Shown here piece after piece: positions 26,414-34,844 of a DNA stretch of 64,000 nt (the first letter of the stretch is position 1; every line of letters starts with the position of its first letter). The notes below the pieces were generated by a model. That model saw only the letters and a program-made list of their open reading frames with translations. It did not search any database and had not been told where the DNA came from. Location of the stretch: assembly GCF_029760955.1 (NCBI RefSeq), contig NZ_CP121682.1, positions 1,116,001-1,180,000 of the forward strand, in the 5' to 3' direction. Position numbers and translations under genes: made by a program. The DNA comes from Streptomyces cathayae. GTDB taxonomy: Bacteria; Actinomycetota; Actinomycetes; Streptomycetales; Streptomycetaceae.

Positions 26414-28486
26414 TCAGGCCGCGCGCTCCTGGCCGGGGTAGGTCGGACGGGCGAAGTCGCCGGACTCGGCCAGCCAGCGGCGCAGTACCCGGTGGACGTG
26501 TTCGGCACCGACGGGTCCGGCTGCGCCGGCGACCGCGGGGGACAGCGCGACCGGGGACAGCAGGAAGGGACGGGACTGGGCGCCGCCGAGGCCTCCGTGG
26601 GAGCCGATCTGCTCCTCGAAGGCGTGGACCTCGCCGGTGGCGGGGTCGTGGAAGGAGTTGACCATGATGTCGGCGGTGTGCGGGAAGGAGTGGGTGCGGC
26701 GCACGGCGTCGGCGGCGTACGGCCCGAACGCGGCCAGGGGCCCGGGAGCGTCGTCGAGTGCGTCCAGGGGGATCTCCACGCCGTGCGCGCCGAGGACGAC
26801 ACCGCCGTGCCGTTCGCTGCGCACCAGCAGGAAGCCGATGCCGGGGTGGTTGGCGAGGGTCGGCAGCAGTGCCGGATGGCGGGCGTCGATCTCCTCCTTG
26901 GTCATCCGGTGCGGCACGTCCGGGAAGGAGACCAGGCCGAGGTTGCCGGAGGCCAGCACGACGGGCTCGGAGCCGCGCGGGGGACGGTACTGCTCGGCGC
27001 CCTCCTCGACCGGCCGGTGCAGTGCCGCCCGGACCGCCGCGCGGGCCTCGGCGCCGCTGTGGGTGCGCCGCGCGCGGCGCGGCACGGGCAGCCCGCACCC
27101 GGCCCGGACCAGGTCGCCGAGGGTGAGTCCGTAGCGGGCGCGGAAGGTCTCGCCGGGGCTCTGGCCGTGGTCGGAGAGGACGACGATCCGGTACGGGCGG
27201 GGGGCGTGCTCGGCGACGTGCTCGATCAGGGCGAGGGAGCGGTCGAGGCGTTTCAGGACCTTCTCGGCGTCCCGGCTCGCGGGGCCGGAGTGGTGGGCCA
27301 CCTCGTCGTAGGCGACCAGGTCGGCGTAGACGGAGGTGCGGCCGGCCAGCAGGTCGCCCATGACGGCGGCGACGACCACGTCCCGCTGGACGACGGTCGC
27401 GAAGGCCCGCACGAACGGGTAGAGCCCGCCGCGGGACACGCGCGGGAACTGCTCGGTCCACCGGGCCCGGGTGGACTGGGCTATCTCGCGGACCACCTCG
27501 GCACCGAAGGACAGGGCGGTGCGCACGGCGTTGGCCGGGTCGGAGAAGTAGGCGAAGTAGCCCGAGCGGGAACGGTTCTCCCGGGTGCGGCGGCGTGCGG
27601 TGATGGACAGCACCAGGGCCTGTTCGCCCGCGCCGCCGCTGAACAGGTTGCCGCGGCTGGCGCCGTCGTCGGCCAGCAGCCCGGCGTGGCCGGTGTGGCG
27701 GGCGGCCCGCCGCTGCAGCTCCACGGCGCTGGTGGGCCGGTTGCAGACCATCACCTCCCGGCGGTCCTTCTCGTACCAGCGGAAGGCGGGGACGTCGTGG
27801 TTGCTGCCGTGCAGGATGCCGAGCTGGCTGGCGCCGGTCTGGCTGGACCAGTCGGTGTGCCAGGAGGTGAGGCGGTGGGAGGGGGGACGGGTCTCGCCGG
27901 CGCCGAGCCAGCGGGCGACGGTCGGCATCAGGCCCCGGTCGACCGCGTGCAGCAGGACGTCGTGGCCGACGCCGTCCAGTTGCAGGAAGACGGTGCCGTG
28001 GGTGGCCGGGACGGGCGGTGCGGAGCCGCGGCGGCGGTAGGCGAGCCGGTAGAGGCGGCGGCGGTAGGCGTCGTCGTCGCGCACCGCGAGGGCGCCTCCG
28101 GTGGCGGAGGCGACGGCGGACATCACGGCGGCGACCACGACCGCGGTCTCCCACGCGGCGGTCCCGCTTTCGATCGGGTTGAGCCGCAGTGCCAGCAGCA
28201 GCAGTGCGCCGTTGAGGAAGAACACCAGCAGGCCGAGGACGAGGGCCGGTACCAGCAGCAGCAGCCGCACCAGCAGCGGCCACACCAGAGCCGACAGCAG
28301 ACCGAAGGCACCGGCACCGAGCCCGGCGGTGACCGCGATGTCGGTGGCGCTGTCACCGTCGGCGGAGCGCAGCCGGAAGTCGGGGAGGAGGCCGGCGAGC
28401 ACCAGCATGGTGAGGGTGGCGACCGCCCACACGGTGACGCTCCGCCCGATCTGACTGGCGATCCGTCGCCACCGCACGCCACCCAC
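26414..28486 (-). CDS. Membrane-anchored alkaline-phosphatase-superfamily protein with holin-like N-terminus
   Basis: 690 aa. Residues about 10-140 form four hydrophobic segments like the phage-holin-type membrane domain (LTMLVLAGLLPDF, LLLLVPALVLGLLVFFLNG). The rest is a type I phosphodiesterase/alkaline-phosphatase-superfamily domain. Likely metal ligands and nucleophile are FLQLDGVGHD, SSQTGASQ (Thr), YADLVAYDEVAHH, VLSDHGQS and IGSHGGLGG. The extracytoplasmic domain may act on lipid-linked or nucleotide phosphodiesters, but the substrate is unknown. Start is GTG 28486 after GAGGTGG. This membrane-plus-phosphatase fusion recurs in actinobacteria. Confidence 0.82.
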   Translation of the reverse strand: MGGVRWRRIASQIGRSVTVWAVATLTMLVLAGLLPDFRLRSADGDSATDIAVTAGLGAGAFGLLSALVWPLLVRLLLLVPALVLGLLVFFLNGALLLLALRLNPIESGTAAWETAVVVAAVMSAVASATGGALAVRDDDAYRRRLYRLAYRRRGSAPPVPATHGTVFLQLDGVGHDVLLHAVDRGLMPTVARWLGAGETRPPSHRLTSWHTDWSSQTGASQLGILHGSNHDVPAFRWYEKDRREVMVCNRPTSAVELQRRAARHTGHAGLLADDGASRGNLFSGGAGEQALVLSITARRRTRENRSRSGYFAYFSDPANAVRTALSFGAEVVREIAQSTRARWTEQFPRVSRGGLYPFVRAFATVVQRDVVVAAVMGDLLAGRTSVYADLVAYDEVAHHSGPASRDAEKVLKRLDRSLALIEHVAEHAPRPYRIVVLSDHGQSPGETFRARYGLTLGDLVRAGCGLPVPRRARRTHSGAEARAAVRAALHRPVEEGAEQYRPPRGSEPVVLASGNLGLVSFPDVPHRMTKEEIDARHPALLPTLANHPGIGFLLVRSERHGGVVLGAHGVEIPLDALDDAPGPLAAFGPYAADAVRRTHSFPHTADIMVNSFHDPATGEVHAFEEQIGSHGGLGGAQSRPFLLSPVALSPAVAGAAGPVGAEHVHRVLRRWLAESGDFARPTYPGQERAA

Positions 28487-28631
28487 GCCCAGTCCACCTC
28501 ACGTCCCGGCTCGTCGCCGCCACCAGCCGGGGTGGCCCGCGAACCGGCCCCTGCCCGTACTCACCCTGCCACAACGCCCGGAAGTGCCGATTCGTCCCCG
28601 ATGGTCCTCGGCGAACGGGCCGCGGGGCGGT

Positions 28632-29033
28632 TCAGCGGCCGTCGTAGCCGGCCGTCGGCATCGACAGCCGGCGGTGCACCCGGGCCTTCATCGCGGCGTC
28701 GTACGACGGTTCGGCGTGGCCGACGGTCTCCACCCGTACCCCGCGCCGCGCGCACTCGGCGGTGAACTCCTCGACGGAGGCCAGGGCGCTCTCCAGCACC
28801 CGGCGGCTGGGCGCCACGAACAGGTCGGTGCCCGGCCGTACGCCGTCCCACAGCAGGCCGTGGTCGAAGCGCACTCCCCGCACCAGCAGTTGCCGGGCCA
28901 CCACGTAGCCGCGTTCGCGGGCCCAGTGGGCGCACATGGCGTGCTGACTGCGGGAGTCCACGAGGAAGGGATCGACGTCCAGTTCCGCCAGCGGTGTCAG
29001 ACTCGCGATCGCCGTCACCCGCACCGGCCCCAT
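28632..29033 (-). CDS. Conserved hypothetical protein with resolvase-like spacing
   Basis: 133 aa from ATG 29033, preceded by GGAGGTGAGG. I do not recognise a defined domain. The segment SRSQHAMCAHWARERGYVV followed by a block ending DLFVAPSRRVLESALASV loosely resembles the N-terminal layout of serine resolvases (Ser-Gln, then a surface helix), but the catalytic Arg residues are not convincing. The ending RVHRRLSMPTAGYDGR looks conserved. It diverges from the MBL hydrolase by 81 bp. Confidence 0.65.
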   Translation of the reverse strand: MGPVRVTAIASLTPLAELDVDPFLVDSRSQHAMCAHWARERGYVVARQLLVRGVRFDHGLLWDGVRPGTDLFVAPSRRVLESALASVEEFTAECARRGVRVETVGHAEPSYDAAMKARVHRRLSMPTAGYDGR

Positions 29034-29114
29034 GGCGCCCCCTCACCTCCGGACTGCGTCGCCGACCCTACTCCTGCGCGTAGGCTTCGGGGAGTCGCGG
29101 AGGGAGGCGAAGAG

Positions 29115-29888
29115 GTGCCGGTGGAGATCACCTGGTGGGGTCACGCCACTTGCACGGTCGAGGACTCGCACACCCGCGTGCTCACCGATCCCCTGTTCGC
29201 CCGTCGCCTCGCGCATCTGCGGCGGCGGCGCGGTGCCGTGCCACCGCCGGGCGCCCGGCACGCGGACGTGGCGCTGGTCTCCCATCTGCACGCCGATCAT
29301 CTGCACCTGCCCTCGCTGGCGCTGCTCGCCCCGGGCACGCTCCTGCTCGTGCCCCGGGGCGCACACCGTGCGGTGCCGAGGCTGCGCCGGCTCACGCACC
29401 TCGAGGTGAGCGAGGTGGCGCCCGGCGACGTGCTGGCGGTCGGCCCTCTGGCCGTACGGGTCGTGAGTGCCCGGCACGACGGGCGGCGGCTGCCGCTCGG
29501 ACGGCACCGGTCCCCCGCGCTCGGCTACGTCGTGGAGGGCGAGGCGCGCACGTACTTCGCGGGCGACACCGGCCTGTTCGACACGATGGCCAAGGAGGTC
29601 GGGCCGGTCGACGTGGCACTGCTGCCGGTGGGCGGCTGGGGCCCGTACCTCGGCGAGGGGCACCTGGACGCGGGGCGCGCGGCCGAGGCGCTGGCCCGGC
29701 TCGAGGCGCGCAGCGCGGTGCCGGTGCACTACGGCACGTACTGGCCGATCGGCATGGACGCCGTGCGTCCGCACGAGTTCCACTCACCGGGCGACGAGTT
29801 CGTACGGTGGGCGGCCGAGCAGGCGCCCGGGGTGCCGGTGCACCGGCTGGGGCACGGTGAGCGGCTCCGTCTGGAGGGCCCACGGTGA
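29115..29888 (+). CDS. MBL-fold metal-dependent hydrolase (UlaG-like)
   Basis: 257-aa metallo-beta-lactamase-fold hydrolase. The metal-binding motif SHLHADHLHLPS (HxHxDH) lies near residues 55-66, the bridging Asp in YFAGDTGLFD near 155, and a further His in VPVHYGTYWP near 205. The opening ITWWGHAT is typical of the UlaG/YtnP-like branch. GTG 29115 is 7 nt after GGAGG; the frame reaching to 28584 is spurious. Its stop overlaps the GTG of the DedA gene (GTGA), so the two are coupled. Confidence 0.9.
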   Translation: MPVEITWWGHATCTVEDSHTRVLTDPLFARRLAHLRRRRGAVPPPGARHADVALVSHLHADHLHLPSLALLAPGTLLLVPRGAHRAVPRLRRLTHLEVSEVAPGDVLAVGPLAVRVVSARHDGRRLPLGRHRSPALGYVVEGEARTYFAGDTGLFDTMAKEVGPVDVALLPVGGWGPYLGEGHLDAGRAAEALARLEARSAVPVHYGTYWPIGMDAVRPHEFHSPGDEFVRWAAEQAPGVPVHRLGHGERLRLEGPR

Positions 29889-30568
29889 CGCTGCCCGCCG
29901 CCCTGGTCCAGGCGGCCGGTGCGCCCGTGTCGGCCCTGGCCTCGACGGCCGCCCCGGTCCTGGTGTTCGCCGCGTCGACGACGGTGGCTCCGGTGTCCAC
30001 CGAGCAGGCGATCGGGTATCCCTCGCTGTTCCTGCTGGTGCTGATCGGTGCGCTGGTGCCGGTGGTGCCGACCGGGGCGCTCGTGAGTTCGGCGGCGGTG
30101 GTCGCCTTCCACCGGACGGCGCCGCTCTCGATGCTGCTGGTGTTCGCGACGGCGTCCCTGGCCGCGTTCCTCGGGGACGTCGCCCTGTACTGGCTGGGGC
30201 GGCGCGGGATGCGGTCGCGGAACGGTTCGCGCTGGCTGGAGGCGATCCGGGCGCGGGCGCCGGAGGACCGGCTGGCGCAGGCGCAGACCAAGCTCGCCGA
30301 GCACGACGTGACGGTGCTGGTGCTGTCCCGGCTGGTTCCGGCGGGGCGCCTTCCGGTGATGCTGGCCTGCCTGATCGCCGAGTGGCCCCTGCGCCGCTTC
30401 GTCCGCGGCAACCTGCCGGCCTGCCTGGCCTGGGCGCTGACGTACCAGTTGATCGGGATCCTCGGCGGTTCACTGTTCGAGGAGCCCTGGCAGGGCGTGC
30501 TCGCGGCGGTCGTCCTGACCGTCCTGATCAGCGTGACCCCGAGCCTGTGGCGGCGCCTGCGGGGCTGA
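29885..30568 (+). CDS. DedA-family (VTT domain) membrane protein
   Basis: 227-aa polytopic membrane protein of the DedA family, members of which move undecaprenyl phosphate or other lipids across the membrane. Conserved features: PVVPTGALVSSAAVVAFH, a re-entrant ASLAAFLGDVALYWLGRRG and LSRLVPAGRLPVMLACL. The N-terminal 45 residues are Ala-rich and poorly conserved. Translation is probably coupled to the upstream MBL hydrolase by a 4-bp stop/start overlap. Confidence 0.9.
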   Translation: MTLPAALVQAAGAPVSALASTAAPVLVFAASTTVAPVSTEQAIGYPSLFLLVLIGALVPVVPTGALVSSAAVVAFHRTAPLSMLLVFATASLAAFLGDVALYWLGRRGMRSRNGSRWLEAIRARAPEDRLAQAQTKLAEHDVTVLVLSRLVPAGRLPVMLACLIAEWPLRRFVRGNLPACLAWALTYQLIGILGGSLFEEPWQGVLAAVVLTVLISVTPSLWRRLRG

Positions 30569-30650
30569 CCACCACCGGTCGGGTCCTTTCGGGTGCTCCC
30601 GGCTCCTCCCTGATCTTCCCCGGTCCTCCCCGGTCCTGACGGGAGGACTC

Positions 30651-31883
30651 CTATCGCCGGGCTTCGTCGCGGAGGCCGTCGAAGACCGTCCTCAGACGGT
30701 CCAGCGCGCGGCGCACGTGCGGAAGTTCCAGCGGCGCGGACGAGGCGAGGCCTTCCGCCCGCTGCTCGGCGGTGTCGCCGAGCAGGGGCGCGGTGGACAG
30801 CCGTACGCGCGGTGCCTCGAGGTCGTCGCCGAAGCGGTGGCCGCCCGGCGCGGGCATGCCGAGCCGGGCGGTGAGGAAGTCCTCCAGTTCCTGGGCGTCG
30901 CCCACGCCGTGCGCGGTGAGTGCGGGCGCCAGCGGTGTGAGGTCCACGTAGAGGTGCCGTCCGGCCTGCGGGGGGTGGGCCAGGGCTCCCGCGGCGACGA
31001 CCGCCTCCCGCGCGGCGGCGGCCACCCGGGCGTGCAGGCGTACGGCGGCGGCCGTCCGCGCGGTGACCGCCTCCGGCTCGGCCAGCGCGTGGGCCACCGC
31101 GACGGCGACCGGGGCGGCCACCCGTGCGTCGAGCGCGGTCAGTACGTCGAGCACCCGCGCGTGGAGCGCGCCGCCGTCCGCGCCCGCCGGGAAGCGGCCG
31201 ATCGCGGCGGGCCAGCCGGACGGGAGCAGGGCGCCCGCCAGGTCGGTGACCACGGTGACGTGTTCGGGCAGCATCTCAGCGGGGCTGAGCAGCACGGTCT
31301 CGCGCGGTGCGTGCAGGGTGTCCCGCCAGGTCTCGTCACTGACCAGGTGCAGCCCCTCGGCGACGGCGGCCTCGATGGTCTCGTGCAGCAGTTCGGGCGG
31401 GGCGACGGTGGCGGTGGGGTCGTCGGCGACGGAGAGCACCAGCAGACGCGGGTCACCGCCCTCGGCACGCACCCTCCGCACGGTCTCCAGCAGGGCGTAC
31501 GGATCGGGGACGCCGCCGCTCTCGTGGGGCGTCGGCACCGGGAAGGCGGGGCGACCGAGCAGCCGGGCCTCGGGGGCCCACCAGGCGGCGCAGGGCCGGG
31601 GCACCAGCACGTCCCCGCCGATGGCCGCGGTGAGCGCCATGAGGAGGGCGGGCGCGCCGGGGGCGACGGCCACCCGGTCGGGGGCGGCGGGCAGACCTCG
31701 CCGGTCGCCGTGGCCGCACGCGGCCTCCAGCAGGGCGGGGCCGCCGCCGACCGGCTCGGCCTCCGCACGGGACGCGGCGGCGGCGAGGACGGCGGAGAGT
31801 TCGGGCAGGACGGGCAGCCCGTCCTCGGGCAGTGCCGGTCCGAAGCGAACAGGGCCGTGCCCCCCGGGGTCCGTCCGCCGCAT
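30651..31883 (-). CDS. Aminotransferase-fold protein lacking the PLP lysine
   Basis: 410 aa, fold-type I aminotransferase class I/II layout: glycine/proline region with AVAPGAPALLMAL, the segment VADDPTATVAPPELL in place of the usual NPxNPTG, and SDETWRDTLH in place of DEVY. Where the Schiff-base Lys is expected (S-x-S-K-x-x-L-P-x-G-W), the sequence reads TDLAGALLPSGWPAA, so the Lys is replaced by Gly. It is therefore probably not a transaminase. A ligand-binding or regulatory role is possible. ATG 31883 follows GGAGG. Confidence 0.82.
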   Translation of the reverse strand: MRRTDPGGHGPVRFGPALPEDGLPVLPELSAVLAAAASRAEAEPVGGGPALLEAACGHGDRRGLPAAPDRVAVAPGAPALLMALTAAIGGDVLVPRPCAAWWAPEARLLGRPAFPVPTPHESGGVPDPYALLETVRRVRAEGGDPRLLVLSVADDPTATVAPPELLHETIEAAVAEGLHLVSDETWRDTLHAPRETVLLSPAEMLPEHVTVVTDLAGALLPSGWPAAIGRFPAGADGGALHARVLDVLTALDARVAAPVAVAVAHALAEPEAVTARTAAAVRLHARVAAAAREAVVAAGALAHPPQAGRHLYVDLTPLAPALTAHGVGDAQELEDFLTARLGMPAPGGHRFGDDLEAPRVRLSTAPLLGDTAEQRAEGLASSAPLELPHVRRALDRLRTVFDGLRDEARR

Positions 31884-32003
31884 ACGCACCTCCGCGCAGT
31901 GTCTGGTGACCCGGCGTGCCCACGGGGGTCATCCGGGCCGGTCACCCCGGTCAGTACCCACGGTGCCACTTCGCGCGGACGGCTGCGGGCCGCTCGGGGA
32001 ACA

Positions 32004-32849
32004 TCAGCGGCCCGTACGCGCGGTCCTGTCGCGGTACAGCCGGTGGGCGGCGGCGCCGAACGCGCCCGCGACCAGCAGGCCGCCCGCGGCCAGGGCGGGG
32101 ACGGAGTCGGTGAACCCGCCGCCCGTGCCGGCGTGGACACCGCCCGGAACCACCGTGCCCCCGCAGCGGGCGCGCTCGCGTTCGGGGCAGTGCGAGGGGG
32201 AGGGTGAGTGCGAGGGTGAGGTGGCGCCGGAACCGCCGGGGTGGCGGGCGACGGTGAAGGAAGCACTCCACGGTTTGCCCTTCTTCCCCGGCGCGGCGGG
32301 ACACCTGCCCTCGACGGTCCGCGCGGAGCCCTTGCCGGCGGGGGCGGCCTCGTCGACCGCGGAGAGCGGATCGATGTCGTAGAGCGGGTCGGCCTCGTTT
32401 GACGGGCCGGCTTCATCCGACGGGCCGGTTCCTTCCCGGGGGTCGGGGCCGTCCAGGGGGTCGGTCTCTTCCAGCGGATCGAGCTCGTCGGACGGGCCGG
32501 TCTCGTCCTGCGGGTCGCCGCCCGGTCCCCCGGCGCCTCCGGCGCTCCGGAGGTCCGCGGTGCCCCGGTAGGCCGGGCCGGACTCCTCCTCGTCGGAGGC
32601 GGGCACCTTCTTCAGTTCGACGATGCCCTTGGCGAAGGCTTCCGAGGCGGCCTCGAGGGTCTCCGGCGGGCGGCCGCCGGCCGGATCGCAGAGGACCGAG
32701 ACGGTGACGGTGCCGCCCGGGGCCGGTCTGCCCGGAGTGACCTCGGCGGACGGATCCGCGGACGGAGCGGCGAACGCGGCCGGTGCGAGCGCGCCGAGTA
32801 CGGTGCCGGCGACGGCGGCGAGGGACAGGGCGCGGGCGGTGCGGCGCAT
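32004..32849 (-). CDS. Secreted, wall-spanning protein with acidic repeats and a C-terminal membrane anchor
   Basis: 281 aa from ATG 32849 (GGAGCCCGCACC upstream). Signal peptide about 1-28 (ALSLAAVAGTVLGALAPAAFA), a short beta domain (VTVSVLCDPAGG), then about 70 residues of Asp/Pro/Ser/Thr/Glu-rich degenerate repeats (ETDPLDGPDPREGTGPSDE). A Ser/His-rich stretch follows, and a single hydrophobic helix near the C-terminus (SVPALAAGGLLVAGAFGAAA) with a positive tail (RLYRDRTARTGR). The layout is that of an actinobacterial cell-surface stalk protein. I do not recognise a binding domain. Confidence 0.7.
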   Translation of the reverse strand: MRRTARALSLAAVAGTVLGALAPAAFAAPSADPSAEVTPGRPAPGGTVTVSVLCDPAGGRPPETLEAASEAFAKGIVELKKVPASDEEESGPAYRGTADLRSAGGAGGPGGDPQDETGPSDELDPLEETDPLDGPDPREGTGPSDEAGPSNEADPLYDIDPLSAVDEAAPAGKGSARTVEGRCPAAPGKKGKPWSASFTVARHPGGSGATSPSHSPSPSHCPERERARCGGTVVPGGVHAGTGGGFTDSVPALAAGGLLVAGAFGAAAHRLYRDRTARTGR

Positions 32850-33030
32850 GGTGCGGGCTCCTTCGGGCGGCGGCCGGGGCCCGGCGATCCCGTTCGCAGA
32901 CGTCGCGCCCCGTACCCATCCCAGCCCGTCGGCCGCGGCACCGCGCGCGGCCTGCCGCCGTCGGAGGGGCGGGTGCACCCGAGTGGGTGAAGGGCCGGGC
33001 ACCCGGCGCGCTCCGGGCCCGGCCGGTCGG

Positions 33031-33183
33031 TCAACGGCTGTCGGCGCCGTCCCTGTCGTGCGGCGCGGGGAGGCCGTCGGGATCCTGTTCCCGCACACCG
33101 GTCAGCACGAGCTCCTCGTAGCGGCCCAGCATCAGCAGCACGCCGAGCATGAATATCGGAATGAGCACGGCGAGCACCGCCAT
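33031..33183 (-). CDS. Small single-pass membrane protein (50 aa)
   Basis: ATG 33183 after GGAAGGACCGGCC starts MAVLAVLIPIFMLGVLLML, one transmembrane helix, followed by a charged cytoplasmic or periplasmic tail (GRYEELVLTGVREQDPDG). The longer frame to 33357 lacks coding character. It diverges from the DUF2795 gene. Function unknown. Confidence 0.7.
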   Translation of the reverse strand: MAVLAVLIPIFMLGVLLMLGRYEELVLTGVREQDPDGLPAPHDRDGADSR

Positions 33184-33355
33184 GGCCGGTCCTTCCGCAG
33201 GGGGCGCGGGGGGTGAGGGGGCCGGGTCTCCCGTCGTTCGCGGGACAAACCCGGCGGTACCCGGCGCCCGGCGGTGACGATCCGCCCGCCGAACCCCGTG
33301 TCGGTGTCCGTCGGCCGGGTACGCGGTGCAGACCCCGAACCATCTGGAGAGAGAC

Positions 33356-33748
33356 ATGCAGCGAGGCAGTGACCGGCTGAGCGTTCACCGCGACGACGAG
33401 ATGAAGCACGAACTGCAGGGTCTGCTCAGGTCAGGGCATCCCACCCGGACCGAGGAGTGGAACGACCCGGAGCCGTTCGCCGAGGACGACCCCGCGGTCG
33501 CGCACGGCCCGGTGACGCCGAACCGTGGACCGACGTCGCTGGAGTCGGTGCGGCTGGAGCTGGCCCGGCTCCTGAGCCGGGGGGCGTTCCCCGCGGGTCC
33601 GCGCGAGCTGATGCGCACCCTGGACCGGCGGTACGCGCCCGACACCCTCGTCGAGGCGCTGGGCCGGCTGCCGCGACAGGCCCGCTACGACAGCCTCCAG
33701 GAGCTGGCCGAGGCACTGACGCGGCCCCAGGAGACGAGCAGCCCGTAG
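33356..33748 (+). CDS. DUF2795 domain protein
   Basis: 130 aa from ATG 33356 (GGAGAGAGAC upstream). An N-terminal charged region (MKHELQGLLRSGHPTRTEEW) precedes the DUF2795 fold (about 70-125: ESVRLELARLLSRGAFPAGP, LGRLPRQARYDSLQELAEAL), a small helical module common in actinobacterial stress-induced proteins. It lies next to a DJ-1/PfpI gene on the same strand. The molecular role is not known. Confidence 0.8.
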   Translation: MQRGSDRLSVHRDDEMKHELQGLLRSGHPTRTEEWNDPEPFAEDDPAVAHGPVTPNRGPTSLESVRLELARLLSRGAFPAGPRELMRTLDRRYAPDTLVEALGRLPRQARYDSLQELAEALTRPQETSSP

Positions 33749-33818
33749 CCGGTCGGTCCTGACGGACCAGAGCGTCTTGCACGAACTGCACGAACTGAAG
33801 GAAAGGACGTAGTCCCCC

Positions 33819-34361
33819 ATGCGTATCGCATTCCTCGTCGCGACCGAGGGCGTCGAGCAGGTCGAGCTGACCGAGCCGTGGGAGGCGGCCCTCGGCGCCG
33901 GTCACGAACCCGTGCTCGTGTCGACCCGGCCGGGCGAGATCCAGGCGTTCGACCATCTCGACAAGGCGGACACCTTCCCGGTGCAGGAGGTCGTCGGCGA
34001 CACGTCCGCCGACTCCTTCGGCGGGCTGGTGCTGCCGGGCGGGGTGGCCAACCCGGACCTGCTGCGCACGGACGAGAAGGCCGTCGCGTTCGTCCGGGAC
34101 TTCTTCGGACAGGGGCGGCCCGTCGCCGCGATCTGCCACGCGCCCTGGACCCTCATCGAGGCGGACGTGGTCCGCGGGAGGGAGCTGACCAGCTGGCCGA
34201 GTCTGCGGACCGATCTCCGTAACGCCGGTGCCACCTGGGTCGACGAGCAGGTGAAGATCTGCGACCACGAGTCCGCCAAGCTGGTCACCAGCCGCAAGCC
34301 GGACGACCTCGAGGCGTTCTGCGAGGCGTATCTGAAGGTGTTCGCCGCGGAAGCGGCCTGA
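33819..34361 (+). CDS. DJ-1/PfpI-family protein (stress-related glyoxalase/deglycase-like)
   Basis: 180-aa type 1 glutamine-amidotransferase-fold protein of the YhbO/PfpI branch. The nucleophile is Cys106 in AAICHAPW, followed by His107; a conserved Glu lies in the N-terminal strand-helix region, and GLVLPGGVANPDLLR is characteristic. Members detoxify methylglyoxal or act as chaperone-like stress proteins. Ribosome-binding site is GAAAGGA. A four-copy 9-bp repeat starts at its stop, followed by a 15-bp-stem terminator. Confidence 0.92.
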   Translation: MRIAFLVATEGVEQVELTEPWEAALGAGHEPVLVSTRPGEIQAFDHLDKADTFPVQEVVGDTSADSFGGLVLPGGVANPDLLRTDEKAVAFVRDFFGQGRPVAAICHAPWTLIEADVVRGRELTSWPSLRTDLRNAGATWVDEQVKICDHESAKLVTSRKPDDLEAFCEAYLKVFAAEAA

Positions 34362-34392
34362 ACGACCTGAACCGCTTGAACGGCCTGAACGA
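34357..34392 (+). repeat. 9-bp tandem repeat (4 copies) starting at a stop codon
   Basis: CCTGAACGA, CCTGAACCG, CTTGAACGG, CCTGAACGA in direct succession. The first TGA is the stop of the DJ-1/PfpI gene, and the array leads directly into the terminator. Confidence 0.85.
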
Positions 34393-34423
34393 GCCGGGAC
34401 CCGCGCCCCGCGGGTCCCGGCTC
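34391..34423. terminator. Terminator after the DJ-1/PfpI gene
   Basis: GAGCCGGGACCCGCG (34391-34405) and CGCGGGTCCCGGCTC (34409-34423), a 15-bp perfect stem with a 3-nt loop, between convergent genes and usable in both directions. Confidence 0.85.
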
Positions 34424-34436
34424 CTCACGGGGTCCG

Positions 34437-34694
34437 TCAGGTGCCCGGGTCCACGGGTGTCGCCCTGTCCGCGCCGCTCCGTTCCCGGGCCCCCGCGCGG
34501 GTGCGGCCCGCCGCCACCGGGCGGCGCGGATGACGGCGGAGGTACTCGCCCTCCAGCTGCGCCATACGGTCGTTGTGGACCCGCAACGCGTCGTCGGAGC
34601 CGTGCAGCAGCGTGTCGTGACGCGTGCGATGGATGTTCTCCAGCTCCTTCATGAGCTGCTGGTCGTCCAGGCGGTTCGGCTCGACTCCGGCCAT
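34437..34694 (-). CDS. DUF6158 family small protein
   Basis: 85 aa starting at ATG 34694 (MAGVEPNRLDDQQLMKELEN). The helical, charged segment IHRTRHDTLLHGSDDALRVH and LEGEYLRRHPRR match a small actinobacterial family I recall as DUF6158. The C-terminal third is Arg/Ala-rich and low-complexity. It is convergent with the DJ-1 gene and sits among other small stress-associated proteins. Function unknown. Confidence 0.75.
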   Translation of the reverse strand: MAGVEPNRLDDQQLMKELENIHRTRHDTLLHGSDDALRVHNDRMAQLEGEYLRRHPRRPVAAGRTRAGARERSGADRATPVDPGT

Positions 34695-34844
34695 CGTGAT
34701 GCCCCGCTCGTCGTAGGCGTAACCTGCGGTCCGGATACCCGCCCGGGGAGGCCACGGGACCCGCGTCCCTGCACCCACTCTACGAACATCCCGGTCCCCG
34801 AACATCCCGGCCGGCTCCGGGGCCCGAAGGCGCGGCGGGGGCCG

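Noticed and set aside
28632..29033. Active serine recombinase
   Set aside because: Only a loose resemblance in segment spacing; the catalytic Arg cluster and the C-terminal DNA-binding domain are missing.
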